Shown in pieces: positions 13,457-19,541 of a stretch of 19,541 bases of DNA. This stretch comes from an uncultured Bacteroides sp. (GTDB lineage: Bacteria > Bacteroidota > Bacteroidia > Bacteroidales > Bacteroidaceae). Position 1 is the stretch's first letter. Each line of letters opens with the position of its first letter. A model generated the notes under the pieces. That model saw only the letters and a program-made list of their open reading frames with translations. It was not told the DNA's origin and searched no databases. Location: positions 1-19,541 of the forward strand of contig UQTJ01000050.1 of NCBI GenBank assembly GCA_900544075.1, written 5' to 3'. Position numbers and translations under genes: made by a program.

Positions 13457-15064
13457 CTACATAGAAGATGTAACAAACATATCAAATGTCATCTGAGGGA
13501 AACGTTCGCAACCGATACAGAGAGTATCGAAAGCATCCGAACCGTCAGTTCTTGCTTGGAGCTGATCTTCTTCGGTCTCTGCAAGTTTCTCACCTCGCTT
13601 ATCCTTACCACCATTATACACACCTGCAGTCTGGACTGAGATAAGAAGATCTTCGTTATTCTGCACATTGAAGAAAGGAATGAGCTTTGCTTTACCTGCA
13701 AACATACGGTTGAGGAGCAGCCATTTCTCGATGTGCTTCATCGGTGGGCCTATATAGACAGAACGCACTTCCCATCCTCTATCCTGGAACGCACGTTCGA
13801 TTACGAAATGGAAGTCTTCATCATTGACTGCATAGTTGGAACCAAGAGCTGTACTATCGTAATAGAAGATGACTTCCTTACGTCGCTGGTGGCGGTAATA
13901 TTTACAGAAGTCATCAACCAAAGCTTCGAGCTTACGTTCATACTTTACCCAGAAGGATTTGATAACCTTGAGTCTGTTCCTGTCCGGCTGCCCAGCTACC
14001 AACCAGTTGATGTTGGCATTAAAGTCAAATGCTATACAGATAGGCTTATCCCTATCAAGGTCAGCATCCATCAGGCATGAAGGTTCCTTGATTTTATCGA
14101 ACTGATATTCGAGGCTGTCAAGATAGCTGAAGTCAGTTGCATTGTACTTATGTCCTTCAGTCATGCTCGAGTAGAAACCATCCTTGCTTATACCGATACG
14201 TTTACAGAGTATTGCCGTCTGGAAGGTAAGCGGTGGCAAGTCACGTTTCATCTGGTTGATAAAGGCTTCACCCAACAACTGCATATTCTCGATTGTGGAG
14301 AACTCACGGTACAATACAGCTGCAGAACCCAAACGGCACACATCACGATTCATAGTACGAAGGTAATCCTTCAGATACAAAGGAACAGGCTCAGACTTTG
14401 CCTGAAGCTCACGAATGCGCTGCTTGGTACGCCATATCTCGTGAACTGAAGCCTGTATAACCTCGATAAGTTCCGGATCACATTTCTTTTCATAGTCAAG
14501 GAACCAGGAACCTTTCTTCGTTACAGGCATATCGGAAGTGATAAGCATACCATGGTGAAAGTAATGATGCCCAAAGTGCTGCTTATTACCACGATTGGCA
14601 GGAAGCGTTTCATCCTTCAGCTGCTCAAAGTCAATGTACTTTGCTTCATCAATGTCGAGATAATCAAGAGAAAAGGAGTTGGAAGTTCCGGAACGGTCCT
14701 GACTGATGATGTAACCAATAGAACCATTGTAAAAGGAAATCACATTTTCCCAATTGTCCGGCTGGAATATAGGTTCACCCCACCCCCATGATTTGGGCGG
14801 TTTTCTACCGATAGTCCAATGAACATCACGCTTATAACCCCATTTCTGCCAGTGAATGAGCATTGAAGGAATGGTGTTCGTAAGCGCACGTTTACAGTTA
14901 GCTGCAACGAATCCTGTTATACTACCTGGCATACGTTGCATATTTCTCAAGTTGATAGCTGCATGTATAGGACCTTTACCCCAACCACGTCCGGCACATA
15001 GGACAACTGTTTTAGCCGGAGTATAAAGAACCTGCTGCTGTGTCTCATGAAAATACTCTCTCAT
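13457..15064 (-). CDS. Phage terminase large subunit (TerL)
   Basis: A 535-aa packaging motor. The N-terminal ATPase has Walker A AGRGWGKG (24-31), Walker B LDIDE (D139, E140) and a coupling motif ITSDMP (175-180). The C-terminal RNase H-like nuclease has AFDFN (D347), YYDST (D403) and DGSDAFD (D510/D513), the acidic residues for two-metal cleavage of concatemeric DNA. Length is usual. The last Walker A residue is Gly31 where Ser/Thr is expected. Its ATG overlaps the stop of the upstream 207-aa gene (ATGA). It acts with the small subunit at the portal vertex. In many tailed phages the portal gene follows directly; here cargo DNA follows. Confidence 0.92.
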   Translation of the reverse strand: MREYFHETQQQVLYTPAKTVVLCAGRGWGKGPIHAAINLRNMQRMPGSITGFVAANCKRALTNTIPSMLIHWQKWGYKRDVHWTIGRKPPKSWGWGEPIFQPDNWENVISFYNGSIGYIISQDRSGTSNSFSLDYLDIDEAKYIDFEQLKDETLPANRGNKQHFGHHYFHHGMLITSDMPVTKKGSWFLDYEKKCDPELIEVIQASVHEIWRTKQRIRELQAKSEPVPLYLKDYLRTMNRDVCRLGSAAVLYREFSTIENMQLLGEAFINQMKRDLPPLTFQTAILCKRIGISKDGFYSSMTEGHKYNATDFSYLDSLEYQFDKIKEPSCLMDADLDRDKPICIAFDFNANINWLVAGQPDRNRLKVIKSFWVKYERKLEALVDDFCKYYRHQRRKEVIFYYDSTALGSNYAVNDEDFHFVIERAFQDRGWEVRSVYIGPPMKHIEKWLLLNRMFAGKAKLIPFFNVQNNEDLLISVQTAGVYNGGKDKRGEKLAETEEDQLQARTDGSDAFDTLCIGCERFPQMTFDMFVTSSM

Positions 15065-15684
15065 GGTTCAGGCTCCTCCTCCACCTTTTTAGGGTTAAAA
15101 ATATCATCTTCATTAAAGTCAGCTTCCTCAAACCTGATGTCCTGGATATCCTCATTCATGTACTGCTTAATCTTATCAGCAATACGCTGACGGATATTCG
15201 GAATAGGGCGAATACCGAGAATAGTCGGGTCTGTAGATGGTTGGAATGGCTGGATAACAATCTTGTCGTAACCAAGGTCTTTAGCATCTTCTTTGTCTAG
15301 CTGCATGTATTTTGCATAGTGGTTGTCACAAGCTGCCATTGCCCTGGCATCCTTCATACGCTTTGCCATCTCGTAACTCTCTTCGTTGCGTTGTATGAAA
15401 CGATAGCGATGGTAATCTTTGGTAGTTTTGTTAAGGTCACCAAGGAGATACTTGATTATACGGATATCCTCGTAAGCTGCAGATTTCTGTATATTGTATC
15501 GTTTCTGAAGTTCAAGCACGATTTCCTGTTCACGTATTCGAGGATATTGAAGCCAATAGTTGTACATATCCCTAAGACGTAACAGGCGCTGCTGTATTAT
15601 CTCGGGGATATTCTTTTCTCTCATCTCATCAACCGATGCGAAAAGATACTCTTTGGCTATATCTATAGTTGCTGGTAGTGGCAT
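15061..15684 (-). CDS. Probable terminase small subunit (HTH protein before TerL)
   Basis: A 207-aa helical protein overlapping TerL by 4 nt. An HTH-like segment (about 56-82: IVLELQKRYNIQKSAAYEDIRII) could recognise packaging DNA. It is followed by a long helical region and an acidic C-terminal tail (FNPKKVEEEPEP), the layout of small terminases: N-terminal DNA binding, oligomerisation helices, C-terminal TerL contact. Coupled translation with TerL supports this. The 93-aa gene just upstream also has an HTH and is a rival candidate. Confidence 0.6.
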   Translation of the reverse strand: MPLPATIDIAKEYLFASVDEMREKNIPEIIQQRLLRLRDMYNYWLQYPRIREQEIVLELQKRYNIQKSAAYEDIRIIKYLLGDLNKTTKDYHRYRFIQRNEESYEMAKRMKDARAMAACDNHYAKYMQLDKEDAKDLGYDKIVIQPFQPSTDPTILGIRPIPNIRQRIADKIKQYMNEDIQDIRFEEADFNEDDIFNPKKVEEEPEP

Positions 15685-15690
15685 AAATAA

Positions 15691-15972
15691 TTATAAGTCT
15701 TCGTCTGAGTCCATATCACGAAGATATGAACCTATAAGCTGAACGGCAAGCGGACTTCCGGCTTCAGCAAGTTCAAGTTCGTTCTGTCGGATCTGAAGGG
15801 CGCGTTCGGCTTTACCCTTGCGATAAGCCAGACTTGCAGGATGAGATTTGTCTGAAAGGATATCACGGAATCTGCGTTCGTCAATATCCATCAGAACTGC
15901 AATGTCCGATACAGGAGTAAGCATTGAAGCAAGCTCCTTTATACGGTCAATCTGTGTTGAAGTTAATTCCAT
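15691..15972 (-). CDS. Small HTH protein in packaging operon
   Basis: A 93-aa protein with a homeodomain-like HTH (about 14-40: ELASMLTPVSDIAVLMDIDERRFRDIL), a basic middle part (AYRKGKAERALQIRQNELELAEAG) and an acidic end (DMDSDEDL). This is the small Nu1/homeodomain-like layout that often precedes terminase genes. It overlaps the PLD-like gene by 26 nt and is 6 nt before the 207-aa gene. It may be the DNA-recognition partner of the terminase or a packaging-operon regulator. Confidence 0.6.
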   Translation of the reverse strand: MELTSTQIDRIKELASMLTPVSDIAVLMDIDERRFRDILSDKSHPASLAYRKGKAERALQIRQNELELAEAGSPLAVQLIGSYLRDMDSDEDL

Positions 15973-16447
15973 GTAGATGCAAGCTGCGTGTATTAATAAT
16001 ATCAGAAAACTGGTCTCTCAATGTAAAGAAGATATCAGGTTGCGTTGTAATAATAGAACACTCCGTTCTGTTGCCTCGAGTTTGGTTCTGACTGGTAACT
16101 ACAGTGACCATCCATTTCTCGTTTTCAACTAAAAGAACCTTGGAATGATTCTCTGTGAGATATACATCATCGAAAACGACACCCATAAATGTGGAAAGAT
16201 TCACGGTCTTCTTGGCTGCCTTCAGGTCGGCCATAAGAACAGCATGAAGAATCAGTTCACGTTTACGGAGTGAAAATAGTCTGCGTAAGAACTCTTCTGA
16301 AGTAGAGAATGTAGATACATAGACTTTTGCCGGACCGGTCTGCAACAAAATGAACTCGAGAACATCAAAAAGTTGAAGCCGATTATCCAGATAGGCTTGT
16401 AACGGCACATCGGATATCGGCTTCAACAATCGGTTTACAATCTTCAT
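15947..16447 (-). CDS. PLD-like (HKD) domain protein
   Basis: A 166-aa single-domain protein. ENHSKVLLVENEKW supplies an H101-x-K103 motif, and VVTSQNQTRGNRTE (about 117-129) supplies the Asn/Arg/Glu segment expected after it in the phospholipase D superfamily. The usual Asp of HxKx4D is replaced (Asn/Glu region). One HKD half per chain implies a homodimeric active site if catalytic; nucleases such as Nuc have this arrangement. It overlaps the upstream 268-aa gene by 4 nt. Inside a phage packaging operon a DNA-processing role is more likely than a lipase. Activity is uncertain. Confidence 0.6.
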   Translation of the reverse strand: MKIVNRLLKPISDVPLQAYLDNRLQLFDVLEFILLQTGPAKVYVSTFSTSEEFLRRLFSLRKRELILHAVLMADLKAAKKTVNLSTFMGVVFDDVYLTENHSKVLLVENEKWMVTVVTSQNQTRGNRTECSIITTQPDIFFTLRDQFSDIINTRSLHLHGINFNTD

Positions 16448-17250
16448 ACCTTAAGCCCTAAATCTTGTAAAGCTTTAACCTGGTCATCACTAACATTGTT
16501 GCCAGTGGATATCAGGAAGTCGTACTTGGCTTGCATCTTGGCAAGCAGCTTCTCGTACTTAGCCTGGTCACCGGCTTCTTTCAGTTCAGCAAGTTTTTTC
16601 TTGTTGTCTGAAAGGTAGCCCCTTGCAGCACTGACTTTCTTGGCCATCTCAGCAGGATCTTCAGGAGATTCACCTTCAGTACCCGTACCTTCCTGTTCAC
16701 CCGGCTTGTAATGGTCGTATTTGTTCATGTTATCCCGATATTTAGTATCCAGCTCTTCCAATTGCTTCAGGTATTCGTACCTGTCGCAAGGAAGAGCATC
16801 TCTCATGGTTTTCAATGTTTCGTAAATTTCCTTCAGTCGGAAATAAATATCTTTGTTGGATTCCCATAACTGTTGGATTTCTACAGGCAAAGAATCATGG
16901 TCTTCACGCTTTCCTTTTGCGATGACAGCCTCTTGAGGTACATCGCCATCAGAACTTATCTCTGCAGGCTTGAATGTTTCCAATGTCTTTTCAACAACAG
17001 GAACCAAAACCTTATCCATTTGAACAACATCCTGAATAGTCTTGCGGTCAAGACGGATTTTAAGATATTTATTCAGTTCGTATTCTATTTTAGAAGCGAA
17101 CTTCTGAGGGTTGCGTGAAATGTTCTGAAACAATATACGGTTACGGGTAAGTTTCAGAACCATCTCAGCACCCTTCAATAAATCACGCTTAGCCGGCTCA
17201 GTATTGAGCCAGCCTTGCATGTCTGTAGTCAATTTATCATCTATAAACAT
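16444..17250 (-). CDS. Coiled-coil phage protein, unknown
   Basis: A 268-aa, highly charged helical protein. The N-terminus (about 1-95) is globular helical, followed by coiled-coil stretches (about 125-175 and 200-250; repeated Leu/Lys/Glu, e.g. KKVSAARGYLSDNKKKLAELKEA) split by a Gly/Glu/Pro linker (PGEQEGTGTEGESPED). An AGGAG ribosome binding site lies upstream of ATG 17250. It sits between structural genes and the PLD-like gene. It could be a scaffold-like, portal-related or packaging accessory protein. No family recognised. Confidence 0.55.
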   Translation of the reverse strand: MFIDDKLTTDMQGWLNTEPAKRDLLKGAEMVLKLTRNRILFQNISRNPQKFASKIEYELNKYLKIRLDRKTIQDVVQMDKVLVPVVEKTLETFKPAEISSDGDVPQEAVIAKGKREDHDSLPVEIQQLWESNKDIYFRLKEIYETLKTMRDALPCDRYEYLKQLEELDTKYRDNMNKYDHYKPGEQEGTGTEGESPEDPAEMAKKVSAARGYLSDNKKKLAELKEAGDQAKYEKLLAKMQAKYDFLISTGNNVSDDQVKALQDLGLKV

Positions 17251-17269
17251 AAACCTATCTCCTATTTAA

Positions 17270-17872
17270 TTAACCACCCGGTTCAATAGCACTACCATCA
17301 GCTCCGGAAATGTCACCATCTACAGTTTCAATCTTACCAGTGTAGAATGGTGAAGGACAAATATCAGTACACTGAGCTTCAAGTGTAGTACCTGCAGTAC
17401 CGGTATCACCTTCACCGGAAGTCTGCGAAATGGTTACTGAAGGGTCGAAAGCTTCAGATCCTACGACACGGAATTTACCGTTTTTCTGCTGACAAAGGAA
17501 TATCAATTCATCGATATTTGCCTGACGACAAAAACCGGATGCTTCTTCGTCTGTACCTGCATGAACAAGTGTAGCTTTGTTCAGGAATGTCTTGGAAGGC
17601 ATTTCACCTTGAGACTCTGCATTGATTGATGACTTTGTAGTCAGCAATTCAATGTACTGCCATTTCTTGTCTGCAGCCAAAACGAAATCACCCTCGTATG
17701 TAGCCAATGATGCCATATCTTCAGCACCACTAATTTCAGGTAGTACAGGCCACTTGGTAATCCAGCTTTTTGGAATGAAATAAACCTTGCGTCTTATACC
17801 AGGTGTCGAGGTCTGACCAGGACACCATGCAAGGGATTCATACATCCCTTTACTTGTACAATCTACTGTCAT
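17270..17872 (-). CDS. Probable phage structural protein (tail-tube or decoration type)
   Basis: A 200-aa protein directly after the capsid gene (3-nt gap). Its AGGAGG ribosome binding site lies within the last codons of the capsid gene. It is beta-rich with several Cys. The C-terminal half (FDPSVTISQTSGEGDTGTAG, then TTLEAQCTDICPSPFYTG) looks like the final strands of a tail-tube or capsid-decoration fold. No signal peptide. Position after the capsid gene favours a decoration or head-completion role; the sequence pattern favours a tail tube. Both remain open. Confidence 0.5.
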   Translation of the reverse strand: MTVDCTSKGMYESLAWCPGQTSTPGIRRKVYFIPKSWITKWPVLPEISGAEDMASLATYEGDFVLAADKKWQYIELLTTKSSINAESQGEMPSKTFLNKATLVHAGTDEEASGFCRQANIDELIFLCQQKNGKFRVVGSEAFDPSVTISQTSGEGDTGTAGTTLEAQCTDICPSPFYTGKIETVDGDISGADGSAIEPGG

Positions 17873-17875
17873 ATA

Positions 17876-18871
17876 TTAACCTCCTATACCAGCGACAACC
17901 GGAGTTGTACCATCGATAGTACCGACCAGAAGTCGCTCTTTAGAAATTGATTCAAACTCAACACCGAAATAAGTAGTGGCAATGAAATCAAGCTTGAAAG
18001 CATGGTGTTTTTCAACCAAAATCTTTTCGTTGTCCGCTCCATTACCAAAACCAACCAACATGTTACTCTTTGGAGTAAGATGTATATAAGGCGAGCCAGC
18101 CTTATTAGCCAAAGGAACCAGTTCACATCTGCCGTTAGAGCCCTCGAGAACGGTCTTCTCAAATGATGTATTATAAGGAACATGACCAACTGTAGCCTGA
18201 TAATCATCAACGTAATTATCATATACACCTTGAGGTATAAACAATTTAGTTTGAGTTTCACGCAATACAGGGTCTGCAGCACGGTAGAATGCCTTTAGTA
18301 CATCTACAGCATTATCTTTGCTTATAGCCTCGATAACAAACATATTGCCAAGGTCGGCAGAAATCTTGTTTGCAGTCTTCTCTGTATTGGTAATTGTATC
18401 AAAACCATTGAAAAGGTCTTTTGATTTAGTACCGGCATCACTACGAACCGCATTCCAAAGGTGCGCATTAAGGTTTGCCCCGAGTTTTGCGGAAAGGAAA
18501 GTCAATACCTGGCGAGTGATGTCAACATTTTTTAATGCATCACCCTTAGAAATCAAGTTACCATAAACAGTCTGCCATACAGAGTTAGGAGAAAACTTCT
18601 TGACAACAGAACCGAGGAATGTCTCCAAAACGCGTGGATTGATAGCAACTGCATCAGTATCCTCACGACCTTCATCGTATGGTCCAAGTTCTATATTACC
18701 GGCAAGTTCGCCAACAACTTCCTTACCACGAACACCAGGTCTCTGTGTCATGTGCTTCAAAGTAGTAGCCATGGCAAGAACCGGCATCATCAGCAATTCT
18801 TTTCTATACTTGACAGCAGACTTGGAAAGCTGCTCGTCAGTAATTTTTACGTATCCTTTTTCGTCTGCCAT
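17876..18871 (-). CDS. Major capsid protein (HK97-like)
   Basis: A 331-aa protein, right size for an HK97-fold capsid subunit. Support comes from its place immediately after the protease-scaffold gene (1-nt gap) and from typical features: a helical N-arm region (SAVKYRKELLMMPVLAMATTL), a central alpha/beta domain with KLFIPQGVYDNYVDDY, and a C-terminal region KHHAFKLDFIATTYFGVEFES, the FK..FI.TxYFGVEF pattern I associate with capsid proteins of Bacteroidales phages. Its 3' end carries the ribosome binding site of the next gene, suggesting coupled expression. Confidence 0.72.
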   Translation of the reverse strand: MADEKGYVKITDEQLSKSAVKYRKELLMMPVLAMATTLKHMTQRPGVRGKEVVGELAGNIELGPYDEGREDTDAVAINPRVLETFLGSVVKKFSPNSVWQTVYGNLISKGDALKNVDITRQVLTFLSAKLGANLNAHLWNAVRSDAGTKSKDLFNGFDTITNTEKTANKISADLGNMFVIEAISKDNAVDVLKAFYRAADPVLRETQTKLFIPQGVYDNYVDDYQATVGHVPYNTSFEKTVLEGSNGRCELVPLANKAGSPYIHLTPKSNMLVGFGNGADNEKILVEKHHAFKLDFIATTYFGVEFESISKERLLVGTIDGTTPVVAGIGG

Positions 18872-18872
18872 A

Positions 18873-19508
18873 TTACAACAAATCTTTTACGTTGTTAAAC
18901 ATTTCGTTAGCTGAATTCAGTTTAGTGATGTCATCATCATCACCTTCATCACCGTTGATGTGTGTGGTATCATCACCATCATTCTTCTTCAGGTTTTCGT
19001 TCTGAGTCTTGAGGTCTGAGATTTCATTGTCTTTATCAGAAGATTCCTTCTCAATGTTGGCAATGTGGTCGTTGATGGCTTTGACCTGGTCTTCAGTAAG
19101 AGTAACCTTACCATCTTTGTCAAATTCCATACCATCGAGTTTCAAGATGGAATTGACTTTCTGATAATCCTTTTTCATAAACTTTTGAGTAGAATTTATT
19201 TGTGTCTTATTTTGAGCCTGTGTTGTTTCTGTGTTTTGTGGCTTCAGAAATTTATTAACGAAGTTATTGAACCAGTTAGGTGCTTCATTATCCTTTGTCT
19301 CAGCTTTATTGTCTGGTGCCGGAAGTTCCGGAAGATGAAACATATTGAAACGGGTCTTCATGTCGTCGTCAAAATTCAGTTTTGTACCATCTTCAATGAT
19401 CTCGTCAACGAAACCATATTCAAGTGCTTCTTTAGCTGTCAGCCAACGACCTTCCTTTAGGATAGGAAGAATCTCATCAACTTTCTTCTTCCTGACTTTA
19501 TCATTGCG
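18873..19508 (-). CDS. Prohead ClpP-like protease C-terminus fused to scaffold-like domain (partial)
   Basis: The first visible part (about 49 codons before the ATG at 19361) ends with EGRWLTAKEALEYGFVDEI, the strand-helix that closes phage ClpP-like prohead proteases. The downstream 162 residues are Asn/Lys/Asp-rich, with a coiled-coil (INDHIANIEKESSDKDNEIS) and an acidic run, as in protease-scaffold fusions that shape the prohead before self-cleavage. An internal ATG at 19178 could give a separate scaffold product. The protease core and the catalytic Ser/His lie beyond the window. Upstream of 19508 the same frame has stops at 19509-19511 and 19518-19520, though TDDWLEL at the very end is also in this frame. 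This points to sequence error or frameshift near the window edge. Confidence 0.7.
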   Translation of the reverse strand, partial: RNDKVRKKKVDEILPILKEGRWLTAKEALEYGFVDEIIEDGTKLNFDDDMKTRFNMFHLPELPAPDNKAETKDNEAPNWFNNFVNKFLKPQNTETTQAQNKTQINSTQKFMKKDYQKVNSILKLDGMEFDKDGKVTLTEDQVKAINDHIANIEKESSDKDNEISDLKTQNENLKKNDGDDTTHINGDEGDDDDITKLNSANEMFNNVKDLL

Positions 19509-19541
19509 TCACCCAAATCATAACTCTAACCAGTCATCAGT

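Overview
The window reads as Bacteroidales DNA (Bacteroides/Phocaeicola type). The best evidence is the promoter grammar: several upstream regions carry the Bacteroidetes sigma-ABfr pattern TTTG-N19-TAnnTTTG. The protein families (DUF6712-like head protein, HicAB, AbiH, mobile-element RadC/JAB) and the moderate-to-low GC also fit. Nearly everything lies on the minus strand, so the region is read from right to left. The only convincing plus-strand gene is a small membrane protein near 7.0-7.6 kb.

Right block (13457-19541): one tightly packed tailed-phage head and packaging operon. In transcription order it holds the C-terminal end of a ClpP-like prohead protease fused to a scaffold-like tail, the major capsid protein, a probable structural protein, a coiled-coil protein, a PLD-like protein, two small HTH proteins (terminase small-subunit candidates) and the large terminase (TerL). 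A terminator-like hairpin follows TerL. Left block (22-5816): a second packed operon in the same direction, with a tail-like protein, a small ORF, the portal, a DUF6712-like protein, three connector or tail-completion type proteins and a short tail-fibre N-domain protein. Together these are a siphovirus-like prophage or phage.

Between TerL and the portal operon sit about 7.6 kb of accessory DNA (about 5820-13450) made of separately promoted modules. (a) A block resembling Bacteroides conjugative-element DNA (about 11.3-13.4 kb), with a ComF-like phosphoribosyltransferase, a RadC/JAB protein and several long GC-rich inverted repeats. (b) A hicAB toxin-antitoxin cassette with a near-ideal promoter and a palindromic operator inside it. 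The cassette is bracketed by a perfect 18-bp inverted repeat. (c) A three-gene operon (DEDDh exonuclease-BRCT, a secreted protein, AbiH-like) with its own promoter and strong terminator. (d) A three-TM membrane protein on the opposite strand, framed by two structured minus-strand RNA units. One of these looks like a promoter-driven RNA or leader with two mutually exclusive long helices ahead of three small genes. The other carries a small Gly-rich reading frame whose start seems frameshifted.

The working picture is a phage genome with a defence and regulation cargo hotspot between packaging and portal genes. Defence functions are inferred from family membership (AbiH, HicAB). The RNA regulation is inferred from base-pairing potential only.
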